Position numbers and translations under genes: made by a program. From CAIKBL01 sp050247235 (lineage in GTDB: Bacteria; Pseudomonadota; Gammaproteobacteria; Ga0077536): 64,000 nucleotides of DNA. The notes below the pieces were generated by a model. The model saw only the letters and a program-made list of their open reading frames with translations, had not been told where the DNA came from and did no database searches. Below are positions 1 through 8,852 of the stretch, in pieces (positions within the stretch are counted from its first letter, which is position 1; each line of letters opens with the position of its first letter). The stretch is taken from positions 8,637-72,636 of the forward strand of contig JBFWUN010000018.1 of assembly GCA_050247235.1 (NCBI GenBank). Direction: 5' to 3'.

Positions 1-195
1 CAGGCAAATCAGTGCGTTGTCGTCGTATTCGTCGCGCTCCTGGCCGTCGGCAAAACGACTCCGGTCCTCCCAGCCGAGTTCCTCCGCGTAAACCGCATAA
101 CGAACCCGGTACGCGCAGGCGCGCAGATCCGGGGTGCGCGCCGGAACGACCGAGAAGTAGCGACGGAACTCCTCCACGATCCGCTCCGAATCCAT
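1..195 (-). CDS. PEP-CTERM/exosortase system-associated acyltransferase, N-terminal part (cut by window start)
   Basis: Read on the minus strand from an ATG at 195, this frame stays open to base 1 and gives 65 residues beginning MDSERIVEEFRRYFSVVPA. The stretch with ACAYRVRYAVYAEELGW resembles the start of the GNAT/autoinducer-synthase-like N-acyltransferases found beside exosortase genes. The family probably transfers an acyl chain, but its substrate is not established. The rest of the gene lies outside the window. The adjacent prsK/prsR module and PEP-CTERM-type sugar transferase support the call. No clear promoter was seen in the 119 bp separating it from the divergent small ORF. The family call rests on 65 residues only. 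Confidence 0.7.
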   Translation of the reverse strand, partial: MDSERIVEEFRRYFSVVPARTPDLRACAYRVRYAVYAEELGWEDRSRFADGQERDEYDDNALICL

Positions 196-314
196 GTCCG
201 CCCATGCCCTCTCGCTTGTCTGCCGTTTCCAATCGGTGCGTTAAAAAGTGTAACATCCGGGCGGTATCGTCAGGCCGCAGTACTAATAAAACCCGCCACG
301 GGAAGAGACATAAC

Positions 315-524
315 ATGGCTAAACACCAGCAGCTGGTCACCTCACTGGGCGCAACCGTCGTCGTGACGGACGCGGAATCGGACTTCCTGATCGCCGAGCA
401 CGACACGACGGACGAAGCCCACCTGGACGCCGCGGAGGAGCAGGCTGCCAAGCCTGAGCCCCCCAAGGACTTCGGCTCGGCCGTCAAGTCATTGCTGACG
501 AGCACCACCTGCCACCGCCACTGA
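315..524 (+). CDS. Small protein of unknown function (69 aa) in the exosortase locus
   Basis: An ATG at 315 follows a GGAAGAG ribosome-site-like sequence 7 bases upstream. The frame encodes 69 residues with a GC-rich third-position pattern like that of the real genes nearby. The protein starts MAKHQQLVTSLGATVVV, has an acidic middle (DTTDEAHLDAAEEQ), a proline-containing linker (KPEPPKDFG) and an unusual end, TSTTCHRH, with a single cysteine. It has no signal peptide, no membrane segment and no PEP-CTERM anchor. It lies between the divergent acyltransferase and the convergent prsR. I do not recognise a family. The layout of acidic leader, linker and short Thr/Cys/His tail recalls a modified-peptide precursor, but no modifying enzyme is visible, so that is speculation. 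A chance ORF cannot be excluded. Confidence 0.5.
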   Translation: MAKHQQLVTSLGATVVVTDAESDFLIAEHDTTDEAHLDAAEEQAAKPEPPKDFGSAVKSLLTSTTCHRH

Positions 525-584
525 GCGGTGAGCCCGGCCTCGACGGGCACCGGTGATGATGCCGGCGGCCGGCGGCTGCGTGCG

Positions 585-1928
585 TCACGCGGGGATGTTG
601 TACTTCTTCAGCAGGTGATAAACCGTAGGCCGGCTGACGCCGAGCATATCAGCGGCCTTGCCGATCTGACCGCCGTTGATCGCAAGCGCCTGCTGGATTG
701 CGTTGGCCTCGGCGGTCTCCCGGATCTCGCGCAAGGTCTTGAACCCGGCGTTTGACGGCGCCTCGAGCTCCAGGTCATAAGGTTCGATCGTCGGACTCTC
801 TGCCATGATGACGGCGCGCTTCACCCGGTTCTCGAGTTCGCGCACATTACCGGGCCACTCGTACATCTCGATCGCCGATAGCGCGCTCGCGCTGAAATCC
901 CGAACCGGTGAATTGTTCAGTTCGCGTTGCTTGTTCAACAGTACGCGGGCGATCAGGATGGCATCACCAGGGCGTTCGCGCAGCGGCGGGATCTGGATGC
1001 TGACTTCGCTGATCCGATAATACAGATCTTCCCGGAACTGCTGCTGAGAGATGAGCGACTTCAGGTGCTTGTGGGTCGCGCAGACGATGCGGACGTCGAC
1101 CGGAATCTCCTCCCGCCCGCCGATGCGTTCGATAACCCGCTCCTGGAGGAAGCGCAGCAGCTTGGCTTGCAGCGCGAGCGGCAGATCACCCATTTCGTCC
1201 AGGAACAACGTGCCGCCGTCGGCGTACTCGATCTTCCCCTTGGTCTGCTTGCCCGCGCCGGTGAACGCGCCCTTCTCGTAGCCGAAAAGCTCGCTCTCCA
1301 GCAGGGTCTCCGGAATCGCCGCGCAGTTGATGGCCACGAAGCGCTTATCCTTGCGCGCGCTGAGCTCGTGCGTCGCACGGGCCACGAGTTCCTTGCCCGT
1401 GCCGCTTTCGCCGAGGATCAGGACTGAGGCCTGCGTCGGCGCAATCTTCTCCACGCGCCGGCAGACTTCGAGCATTTGTGTGCTGCCGGCAATGATTCCG
1501 GCCAGCGGTTCCCGCCCCACCTGCGCGAGACGCCGATTCTCGTCTTCCAGTTCGCGCATCCGCAGCGCACGCGAGACGATCAGTCGGAGTACATCCGGAT
1601 CGATCGGTTTCTCGTAGAAATCGTAGGCGCCCTGTCCGACGGCGCGTACCGCGACTTCCCGGTCGTCGTTGCCGGTGATCACGATAATCTTGGTAGAAGG
1701 CGCCGCGCGCAGGATCTCGCCGAGCGCCCGCAGACCTTCGGATGCATTGGCCGGATCCGGAGGCAGTCCGAGGTCGAGCGTGACAACCGGAGGTTCGTGA
1801 CGTCGAATCGCGTCCAGCGCCGAATCGCGATCTCCCGCGATGCGGACGTCGTATTCCTCGAGGGCCCACTTGAGCTGCTTCTGGAGCCCCGGATCATCTT
1901 CGACGATCAGCAGCACGGGCTTGCTCAC
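585..1928 (-). CDS. prsR: PEP-CTERM-box response regulator PrsR (sigma-54 activator)
   Basis: The 447-residue protein has an N-terminal receiver domain with acidic residues E10/D11/D12 and phospho-acceptor Asp52 (VVTLDLGLPP). It is followed by an AAA+ sigma-54 interaction domain with Walker A GESGTGKE and the sigma-54 contact loop GAFTGA, and a C-terminal Fis-type helix-turn-helix (GKAADMLGVSRPTVYHLLKK). This is the architecture of PrsR, which pairs with PrsK only in genomes with the exosortase system and activates RpoN-dependent extracellular-matrix genes. Its start overlaps the prsK stop by 4 bp (ATGA), so the two are translationally coupled. A sigma-54 promoter heads the operon at 5576-5591, so PrsR may control its own expression. 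Confidence 0.93.
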   Translation of the reverse strand: MSKPVLLIVEDDPGLQKQLKWALEEYDVRIAGDRDSALDAIRRHEPPVVTLDLGLPPDPANASEGLRALGEILRAAPSTKIIVITGNDDREVAVRAVGQGAYDFYEKPIDPDVLRLIVSRALRMRELEDENRRLAQVGREPLAGIIAGSTQMLEVCRRVEKIAPTQASVLILGESGTGKELVARATHELSARKDKRFVAINCAAIPETLLESELFGYEKGAFTGAGKQTKGKIEYADGGTLFLDEMGDLPLALQAKLLRFLQERVIERIGGREEIPVDVRIVCATHKHLKSLISQQQFREDLYYRISEVSIQIPPLRERPGDAILIARVLLNKQRELNNSPVRDFSASALSAIEMYEWPGNVRELENRVKRAVIMAESPTIEPYDLELEAPSNAGFKTLREIRETAEANAIQQALAINGGQIGKAADMLGVSRPTVYHLLKKYNIPA

Positions 1929-4036
1929 GCGGACACCTCCCGCAACCGGTGCTCACTCGAGGTTATCAAAGGACGTTCAGCCAGCGGGAACGTGATCTGG
2001 AACGAGGTACCCTGCCCCGGCGTACTGTCGACCGAAAGCCGACCGCCCATCACGTTCACGACGTGCAGGCTTTCATAGACGCCGATCCCCATGCCGGCCT
2101 TCCCCTTGGTGGTGTCGAATGGCTTGAACAACCGATTCTGTATGAAATCCTGCGTCATACCACATCCATCGTCGGTAATCTCGATCATCACCCGGGAATC
2201 CTGGCGGCTTAAGGTCACGGCCACTTTACCATCCGGGCGCGTGGCTTCCTGTGCGTTCTGTATCAGGTGCTCGATCATCGCGATGAAGCGATCCCGGTTG
2301 CCCATGACCTGCGCGCCCGCGACGCCCCCGGTGACGCTGGGGACCGGCTCGCGGTGTCGGGTCAGGTCCAGGGCTTCCTGCACGCAACCCGCAACGTCCA
2401 GGAGATCGGTGGGTCCCGCCTGGGTGTGCTTCAGATTGCCGATCATGCGGTTCATCTTAGCGACTGCATCCCCGATGGTATTGAATGCGTCGGCGATAAA
2501 TTCCGGATTGGCCCGATGACGCTCCGAGTTCCGAAGCACCAGCGACAGCTGCGCGATCACGTTCTTGAGATCGTGAACAAGAAACGCTGACAGACGATTG
2601 AATGCCTCGAACTGGCGCGCATTGCCCAGTTCCTCAGTGGCCTGCATCAAGGCGAGGTAACCCGCCGCCTGGCGACCCAGGGTACCGAGCAGGCGACGGT
2701 CCTCCCAGGTGACTTCCTGCGCCGCGCGCGACTCGCACAGCATGACAACCGCCAGCAGTTCGTCCCGGTGCACGATCGGCATCAGGAGCCATGCGCGCGG
2801 GAGTTCGAGCACCCATGCGGGGACCGTTGCTTCGCCGTCGACGGTGGCCTGACCGGCTTCGCTGCGGACATCGATGACCGCGTTGGGCTCGACCAGCGAT
2901 CGAACCAGCGGATGTGAAGCCGGGATATCGCGCAACGGCTGGATGTCGATTTCCCAGTGCGCGACGATGCGGTACGCGTCGCCCACGCTCCGCTGCCACA
3001 TCACCCCGCCCGTCGCTTCCATGACGTCGGCGATCGCGCGCAGCATCGTCGTCCTGAGTTCTTCGGGGCGGCTGTCACTCTGGGACAGTCGGTTCGTGAA
3101 GGACAGCCAGACTTCCCCGTAGTCGTATTTCTCGCGGTAGAAGTGCCGGCCCAGGAAAAGCCGCAACCGCGCGCGAACCCCCGCAGAGCCCACCACCGTG
3201 ACCAGCAGGACCCCGCCCGCGAACAGGAACACCGCGCGCATCGCGCTCCCCCACTCGCCGCCGTACGCGCGCAGATAGTAGCCTGCTGCGGCCATCACGA
3301 GCAGGTAGACCCCCACCCCAAGGAGTGCCGTGCCATGGAAAACGAACTGGCGGGACAGGAACAGGGACAGCTTCCATTCACGGTTGCGCGCCGCCGAAAT
3401 CGCGATCAACGGCACGGCGAGCGCATTGGCCGCCCCGCGACCTGCCCATAACGCCGGGTCGAGACGATTGAAAAGCACCCCGTCCGCGAACAGCACGAAA
3501 TCGTAGACGAACACGGCGCCGAGCCCCAGACAGAAATACTTGATGGCCCACCGACGTTCCGCGGTTGTGTTGCGGTAGAGCTGCTCGACCAGCGAGAGCC
3601 CGATGACTGACAGCGCGAGCATCGCTGCGAAGATGGCCTTGGAGACCCAGGCCTGTTCCACCACCGATGCGAGTGTCGTCGCGAAAAAGAGTGCGAGCAC
3701 GACGAACGCACAGACCGCGAGCGCGAGCACCCGGGTGTACGCCAGCACGGCGTTCGGCGCGGGGCGTCGCCACCCGCCACCGAGTAGGTGGAAGCACATC
3801 GAGAACCACGCAAGGTCACGCACGACTTCGAGTGCCCACAAGCCGTCGAGGGTCACGAAATCGGCCAACCCCAGGCGGTACAGCGCGCCACACAGGAACC
3901 AGACCGTGGACACGCTGCTCGCGGCAAGTAACCAGCGGGCCACCGGTGCCCGATGGCGATCGATCAACAGAGAGACCGTGAAGACGCCGAAGCACGTCGC
4001 GCCGACGAGCGACGAAACGACGAGAAACTCAGGCAT
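1925..4036 (-). CDS. prsK: PEP-CTERM system sensor histidine kinase PrsK
   Basis: The 703-residue membrane kinase has about eight hydrophobic segments in the first 290 residues, then a GAF-like domain (about 310-465). The dimerisation/phosphoacceptor region carries His488 in SAFLVHDLKN. The HATPase domain has an N box (HLIQNAQEAT), a G1 box (DDGCGM) and a G2 box (GMGIGVYE). The HDLKN-type histidine box, length and membrane region fit PrsK, the partner kinase of PrsR. It is immediately upstream of prsR (4-bp overlap) and 62 bp downstream of the sugar transferase, consistent with one minus-strand operon. The signal it senses is unknown. Confidence 0.93.
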   Translation of the reverse strand: MPEFLVVSSLVGATCFGVFTVSLLIDRHRAPVARWLLAASSVSTVWFLCGALYRLGLADFVTLDGLWALEVVRDLAWFSMCFHLLGGGWRRPAPNAVLAYTRVLALAVCAFVVLALFFATTLASVVEQAWVSKAIFAAMLALSVIGLSLVEQLYRNTTAERRWAIKYFCLGLGAVFVYDFVLFADGVLFNRLDPALWAGRGAANALAVPLIAISAARNREWKLSLFLSRQFVFHGTALLGVGVYLLVMAAAGYYLRAYGGEWGSAMRAVFLFAGGVLLVTVVGSAGVRARLRLFLGRHFYREKYDYGEVWLSFTNRLSQSDSRPEELRTTMLRAIADVMEATGGVMWQRSVGDAYRIVAHWEIDIQPLRDIPASHPLVRSLVEPNAVIDVRSEAGQATVDGEATVPAWVLELPRAWLLMPIVHRDELLAVVMLCESRAAQEVTWEDRRLLGTLGRQAAGYLALMQATEELGNARQFEAFNRLSAFLVHDLKNVIAQLSLVLRNSERHRANPEFIADAFNTIGDAVAKMNRMIGNLKHTQAGPTDLLDVAGCVQEALDLTRHREPVPSVTGGVAGAQVMGNRDRFIAMIEHLIQNAQEATRPDGKVAVTLSRQDSRVMIEITDDGCGMTQDFIQNRLFKPFDTTKGKAGMGIGVYESLHVVNVMGGRLSVDSTPGQGTSFQITFPLAERPLITSSEHRLREVSA

Positions 4037-4098
4037 CGGGTCGGTTCTTCATGGCCGCGGGACGCCTCGGCTGGGGATGGTCAAAGTGGCTCGCGGAC

Positions 4099-5499
4099 TC
4101 AGCGGGCGCCCTTCCCCCAAAGTATAACCTGCACCGTCTGGAGCAGGATGTTGACGTCGAGGAACACGCTGTAGTTCTTCAGGTAGTACAAGTCGTACTG
4201 GAGCTTCTCCCGTGAGTCCTTGATGGAAGACCCGTAGGGGTACGAGACCTGGGCCCAGCCGGTGATGCCCGGCTTCATGTGGTGGCGAAGGTCGTAGTAG
4301 GGGATGGCCTGTGCGAGCTCGGCGACGAATTCCGGGCGTTCCGGTCGCGGCCCGACGAAGCTCATGTCCCCTTTCAGCACATTCAGCAACTGGGGCAGTT
4401 CGTCGATTCGCGACTTGCGGATGAAGCGCCCGACACGAGTCACGCGATCGTCTTCTTTCGAGGCCCATACGGGTCGGCCGTCGCGCTCCGCATCCACGCG
4501 CATGCTCCGGAACTTGTAAACATCGAACGGGCGACCACGCAAACCGACACGCGTCTGGCGATAGAACACGGGCGTGCCGGTCTCGAGAAGAATCGCGATC
4601 ACGGTCACCAGCATGAGCGGCAGTGCGATGACGAAGAGGACACTTGCCAGCAGGATGTCGAGGACCCGTTTCTCCGTTCGCTTGAGAATCGCCTGCGTGA
4701 ACCCGTCGGCAAAGATCACGTTGCTCGGGTGCAGGGCATCGAGCCGAATCTTGCCGAGCTGCCGTTCCAGGAACGCGCCTTCCTCAAGGATCCGGATGCC
4801 GTGCATCTTGCATTCCAGGATCTCGTTCACGGGAAGGCCCTTACGGCGATCATCGATCGCCACCACGAGTTCATCGGCGGCGAACCGATCCGCAAGTTCC
4901 CGCAAGCTGCCGTTCGGTCGGATGATCCGGGATTCGTTCACTACCTGGGAATCGATCCCGATGTCGACGAATCCGACGAGGGTAATGCCGGCACGGTCGG
5001 CCGCGCGGCGCAGGTTCTCGATCTGCCGGGCGCGTTCGCCGATGCCCAGCACCAGCACACGCCGAGCGAAGCGCGCATCCGTCGTGGCCGAGCACACCAG
5101 CCGGCACGTCGCAATACCGACGAACGAACTCACCAGCGCAATCAGTGCTTCCGCGCCGGTCGGCACGGCGCTCGGCAACGCCAGGTAGACGAGCCCCATC
5201 ACGGCGAATCCCACGACGAAACTGAGCCCGAGTCGGAGCAACGTCGCCGCCGGACCATCCCGCTGGTCGCGCTGGTAGAAGCCCATTGCAATCATCCCGC
5301 ACAGCATCGCGACGCTGAATGCGAGCGCCTGGCTCCACAATGGAAAGCCCGACCTGGGCGCAGCCTCAGTCGCAGGCAGAGCTTCGATTGCCATTGCGAA
5401 CATGGCGCCGACGTAAATAGACACCATGAGGATGAGCGCTTCCGCCAGCCCCAGCAGCAATAGTGTGATCGGTATGTAGTGTCTGAAAAGTCGCAGCAT
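4099..5499 (-). CDS. PEP-CTERM-associated undecaprenyl-phosphate sugar transferase (EpsB-like)
   Basis: This is a polyisoprenyl-phosphate hexose-1-phosphate transferase that would start an exopolysaccharide repeat unit at the inner membrane. From the ATG at 5499 the protein has 466 residues: N-terminal membrane helices (MLRLFRHYIPITLLLLG onward), a nucleotide-binding-like middle (RVLVLGIGERARQIENL), another helix, and a C-terminal bacterial sugar transferase domain with PVFYRQTRVGLRGRPFDVYK and KSRIDELPQLLNVLKGDMS. The frame is open upstream to 5652, but the arginine-rich extension is not family-like and contains the sigma-54 promoter, so 5499 is preferred. It resembles the family seen in XrtA/PEP-CTERM loci and precedes prsK by 62 bp. 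Confidence 0.88.
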   Translation of the reverse strand: MLRLFRHYIPITLLLLGLAEALILMVSIYVGAMFAMAIEALPATEAAPRSGFPLWSQALAFSVAMLCGMIAMGFYQRDQRDGPAATLLRLGLSFVVGFAVMGLVYLALPSAVPTGAEALIALVSSFVGIATCRLVCSATTDARFARRVLVLGIGERARQIENLRRAADRAGITLVGFVDIGIDSQVVNESRIIRPNGSLRELADRFAADELVVAIDDRRKGLPVNEILECKMHGIRILEEGAFLERQLGKIRLDALHPSNVIFADGFTQAILKRTEKRVLDILLASVLFVIALPLMLVTVIAILLETGTPVFYRQTRVGLRGRPFDVYKFRSMRVDAERDGRPVWASKEDDRVTRVGRFIRKSRIDELPQLLNVLKGDMSFVGPRPERPEFVAELAQAIPYYDLRHHMKPGITGWAQVSYPYGSSIKDSREKLQYDLYYLKNYSVFLDVNILLQTVQVILWGKGAR

Positions 5500-5575
5500 C
5501 GAGGTTCCGTTAACGGCACCTGGCGCCAAAGAATTGAGCTTCCGACGGCGCCGCCCCCCATCTGGACGGGATCGC

Positions 5576-5591
5576 AGCAACCCCCGTGCCA
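5576..5591 (-). promoter_or_regulatory. Sigma-54 (RpoN) promoter upstream of the sugar transferase-prsK-prsR operon
   Basis: On the minus strand the sequence reads TGGCAC-GGGGG-TTGCT. It matches the -24/-12 consensus TGGCAC-N5-TTGCW at every specified base, with the required GG and GC 10 bp apart. Predicted transcription begins near 5564, giving a leader of about 65 nt before the ATG at 5499. PrsR, encoded two genes downstream, is the obvious candidate activator. Confidence 0.85.
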
Positions 5592-5743
5592 CTTGTCCGG
5601 ATGCCCCCTCGTGACCGCAGGATGTGCGCAGAGACTGTGACCGGCGGCGCATTATAGCGATCCCGATCCAGCCCGTGAGCAGGGGTAATCGCCGTTCAGT
5701 TACGGGAAAATCACATGTTGGAAAAGGTGCAGAGACACCGTCG

Positions 5744-5761
5744 TGTCGTCGGGCGACGACA
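5744..5761. promoter_or_regulatory. Perfect 18-bp palindrome, candidate activator-binding site or weak terminator
   Basis: TGTCGTCG-GG-CGACGACA has two 8-bp arms and lies between the hybrid kinase stop and the sigma-54 promoter. Its near edge is about 150 bp upstream of the -24 element, within the usual distance of enhancer-binding-protein sites. No U-tract follows directly on the minus strand (the nearest T-run is about 15 nt further on), so a terminator for the upstream operon is less likely. Assignment to PrsR is inference. Confidence 0.4.
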
Positions 5762-5800
5762 GGCGGCGCTCATTGCCGCACCTGGTCACCCCGGTCGTGT

Positions 5801-8398
5801 TCAGCCGGTGGCACTGGTGGGCACCGTAGGAGTCCCGTGCCCCGCCTCCATCTGCCGGGCCAGCAGGTCGAGCAGGATTTTCTTCTTGATCGGCTTGGTC
5901 ATGTGCGCCGTGCATCCTGCGAGGAGACTGCGGTCGACCTCTTCCTTCACGGCGTGCGCCGTGAGCGCGATGATAGGCACGGGGGAACAACCATTGGCCA
6001 CTTCCCGCGCCCGAATCATGCGCGTCGCCTCGTGTCCGTCCATGACCGGCATCTGGATGTCCATCAGCACAAGGTCATAACGCTGCTCCTCGCAGCGCAC
6101 GACCGCTTCCGCACCGTTGACCGCTTCATCGATGTCATAGGGTGCGTCCTTGAGATAGGCACGCACGAGCAGCCGGTTGTCCTCGTTGTCCTCCACGAGC
6201 AATACGCGCCGGCGGGGAGCCTCGACATCCGGGGGCGGTGCGGTCTGTACGCTCGCATCGACGTTCGACCGCTTGAGCACCTCGGCCAGGGCGCTGTAGA
6301 GATCCCGGCGCTTCAAGGGTTTGACCAGGTAGCCGCCGAGTCCGAGTGCACGCGCCCGCTCGACGTCATGTCCCAAGTCGGCAGAGGTCAGCATCAGGAC
6401 GCGGCCTGAATTGACACCGCGCGCCAACAATGCCGCAACCGTTGCGAACCCGTCCATCTCGGGCATCTGTGAATCGCACAGGACGAGGTCGATCCCGCCA
6501 CCCGCATGACGTGGCTGGTCGGCCAGGCGTATTGCCTCGCGACCGCTCGCGGCCTCGACAATCCGCGCGCCAGCAGCCCCCAGTGTCTGCGAAAGGATCA
6601 GGCGGTTGGTAGCGTTATCATCGACCACGAGCACGGTTCTGCCGCCGACATCCGGTACGGGAACCGGCGTGATCCCCTGAGGACTACCGCGCCGCAGCAG
6701 CACGTCGAAGGTGAACCGACTCCCCTCGCCGACATCGCTGTCCACCCAAATGCGGCCCCCCATCATCTCGACCAAGCGCCGGCAGATCGCAAGTCCAAGG
6801 CCGGTTCCTCCGTACTTGCGCGTCGTGGACGAATCGACCTGGGTGAAATTTCCGAAGATCGCCTCCAGCTTGTCACTTGGAATCCCGATGCCCGTATCCT
6901 GCACCGAACAGCGGAGGACGAGATTCGTATCGCTCGCCGGAAGCATCTCGGCCGTCAGGACAATCTCGCCCCGTTCAGTGAACTTCACCGCGTTGCCCAG
7001 CAGGTTCAGCACGATCTGGCGGATCCGCGCCGGATCTCCGACCAGGCAGAGCGGCACGTCCGGGGCAACATTGACCGCGAGTTCCAGCCCCTTTGCAGAC
7101 GTTTTCAGGGCATAGATGTCGGCAGCCTGTTCGAACAGGTCGCGCGGCTCGAACTCAATCTGCTCCAGCACGAGTTGCCCCGCCTCGATCTTGGAGAGGT
7201 CCAGGATGTCGTTGACGAGGCTGAGCAATGCCTCTCCGGCGTTTTTGAAGACCCCGACGTATCTGGCCTGCTCGCTCGAGAGGGACGTGTCTCCCAGAAG
7301 CTCCGCCATACCGATAATCGCATTGAGCGGCGTCCGAATCTCGTGACTCATGCTCGCCAGGAAATCCGATTTGACCTTCGAGGCGGTCAACGCATCGTCG
7401 CGCGCGAGCGCCAGTTCGTATGTCTGGCGCCTGACCTGTTCCTCGATCACGCGGTTACGGGCGGAGAGCTCACGAGCCTGGAGTTCTTTCGCTCGCGCCA
7501 GCGCCACCAGCAAGAGCGTGACGCCAACCCCGAGAATCAGTGCAGTCACGAGCAGACCATGGTCGATATCCCGCCAACCGAGTGCCCGCCGGGCATCGAG
7601 ACGCAGCGTGTAGCGGTCGAAGCGTATTCGCGTACTCTGCCGCAGGGTATCGACATATCCGTCATCACGGTCGAACTCGGCGCTTCTCAACAGCGTTCGG
7701 CGGCCGCCAACACCTTCGGACTCAAGCACGAGTTCGAACGGAAACATGTCTTCCGATGGGCGCACCCCGGAGAGCCTTGCGGCATCCACGATCACTATCA
7801 GCAATCCGTTCGCGGTCCTTTCGCCTTGGTGAACACGGCGTGCGATCGCGTACTCGCTGGGCGCGAGCACACCTTCGTCAAACGATAGTGTCATTCCAGC
7901 GTCCGTCTCCAGCACTGCGCGAAGATCCGCGGCCTGAACACCGCCCTGACGCGCATCCAGTTCATCGGGGAACGAAGTACCCGATTCTGTCGCGCAGGCA
8001 CCGCGGCGTGCGAGCGCCTCCTGCCCGCTCACGCGCGCGTACCATGCGATTCCCACCAGGTAGGGCTGTTCACGCAGGGTAGTCGCACAAACTGCGTCGA
8101 ACGACGTGTCCGCACCGGCGATTACCACCGCGCGCAACTGACGGTTCAACGCGTGCAGCGTGCTGTCCGCAGCACGGGCCTGGGCACGCGCGGTTTCGTC
8201 GAACGACAATAGCTCGTAGGCGAATGTCCGCTGCGCGTTCTCCAATGAACTGTTCCAGGCCAGCAGCAGCAGTATGGTCGAAAATGACAGGCCGAGGACG
8301 GCCGCGACCGTATAAAAAAACCAGGAAGACGGCAGGCTGGTGACGTCGCTAGACAAGAGATTTCGTCCCGATGCCTTCACGCGCTCCGACTCCAACAT
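5801..8398 (-). CDS. Membrane hybrid sensor histidine kinase with two receiver domains
   Basis: The protein has 865 residues: TM1 at about 25-50, a periplasmic CHASE-like sensor region (about 60-275), TM2 at about 281-302 and a coiled linker. The HisKA domain has His352 (FLASMSHEIRTPLNAI), and the HATPase domain has NLLGNAVKF, DTGIGIP and GGTGLGLAI motifs. Two receivers have Asp642 (LVLCDSQMPEMDG) and Asp780 (LVLMDIQMPVMDG). It has no HPt domain of its own; a separate HPt protein is encoded just upstream at 8516-8848. With the sigma-54 activator at 8853-10208 this makes a His-Asp-His-Asp phosphorelay. All are on the minus strand downstream of glmS, with a 117-bp gap before this gene. The ligand is unknown. 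Confidence 0.9.
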   Translation of the reverse strand: MLESERVKASGRNLLSSDVTSLPSSWFFYTVAAVLGLSFSTILLLLAWNSSLENAQRTFAYELLSFDETARAQARAADSTLHALNRQLRAVVIAGADTSFDAVCATTLREQPYLVGIAWYARVSGQEALARRGACATESGTSFPDELDARQGGVQAADLRAVLETDAGMTLSFDEGVLAPSEYAIARRVHQGERTANGLLIVIVDAARLSGVRPSEDMFPFELVLESEGVGGRRTLLRSAEFDRDDGYVDTLRQSTRIRFDRYTLRLDARRALGWRDIDHGLLVTALILGVGVTLLLVALARAKELQARELSARNRVIEEQVRRQTYELALARDDALTASKVKSDFLASMSHEIRTPLNAIIGMAELLGDTSLSSEQARYVGVFKNAGEALLSLVNDILDLSKIEAGQLVLEQIEFEPRDLFEQAADIYALKTSAKGLELAVNVAPDVPLCLVGDPARIRQIVLNLLGNAVKFTERGEIVLTAEMLPASDTNLVLRCSVQDTGIGIPSDKLEAIFGNFTQVDSSTTRKYGGTGLGLAICRRLVEMMGGRIWVDSDVGEGSRFTFDVLLRRGSPQGITPVPVPDVGGRTVLVVDDNATNRLILSQTLGAAGARIVEAASGREAIRLADQPRHAGGGIDLVLCDSQMPEMDGFATVAALLARGVNSGRVLMLTSADLGHDVERARALGLGGYLVKPLKRRDLYSALAEVLKRSNVDASVQTAPPPDVEAPRRRVLLVEDNEDNRLLVRAYLKDAPYDIDEAVNGAEAVVRCEEQRYDLVLMDIQMPVMDGHEATRMIRAREVANGCSPVPIIALTAHAVKEEVDRSLLAGCTAHMTKPIKKKILLDLLARQMEAGHGTPTVPTSATG

Positions 8399-8515
8399 TG
8401 GCGGCGTAGTTCGTAACGATCCGGGGTTGCAGTCTGTCGATCTCGGGTATCGAGGTACCGGACATTCGCGTCATGCCGCACCTCATGGTTGTTCTACACT
8501 CCACACACCCAATGC

Positions 8516-8848
8516 TCACGCAGCGGTGTCGGGATCCAAGGTGACCGGCTGTACGCATGCCAGGTACTCCGCGAGTTCCGACGTCAGCATATCGATCGCG
8601 CGACGATCGCCGTCGAGGGCCGCATTTTCAATACCGGCGCCGAGATCGGTGATGTGGTCGAATCCATATCCCCCACCCGCACCCTTCATGGAATGTCCGA
8701 TGATCCGGATGGCGGTGAAATCTCCCTGCTCGAGCAGCGTCCGCAATGACTCCACGTCGCGCTGTCGATTTGCGAGGAACCCCGGAACCAGATCCGCGAT
8801 GTCCGGTTCAATATGAACGATGATAGGTTCTCTCATGTCTGCTCGCAC
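8516..8848 (-). CDS. Free-standing HPt phosphotransfer protein
   Basis: The 110-residue protein has the HPt core motif IRIIGHSMKGAGGGYGF, with His52 as the phosphorylated residue when counted from the GTG at 8848. An ATG at 8836 would shorten it by four residues. It would pass phosphate from a receiver of the hybrid kinase (5801-8398) to Asp59 of the response regulator whose stop is 4 bp upstream. No other domain is present. Its position between kinase and regulator supports one dedicated relay. Confidence 0.88.
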   Translation of the reverse strand: MRADMREPIIVHIEPDIADLVPGFLANRQRDVESLRTLLEQGDFTAIRIIGHSMKGAGGGYGFDHITDLGAGIENAALDGDRRAIDMLTSELAEYLACVQPVTLDPDTAA

Positions 8849-8852
8849 AGTC

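Noticed and set aside
315..524. The 69-residue protein as a PEP-CTERM exosortase substrate
   Set aside because: It has no signal peptide, no Pro-Glu-Pro motif followed by a hydrophobic helix, and no basic C-terminal anchor.
4279..5463. Long plus-strand open frame (394 codons) opposite the sugar transferase
   Set aside because: High GC leaves long open antisense frames. The protein is Arg/His-rich with no family motif, while the minus-strand frame has clear sugar-transferase motifs.
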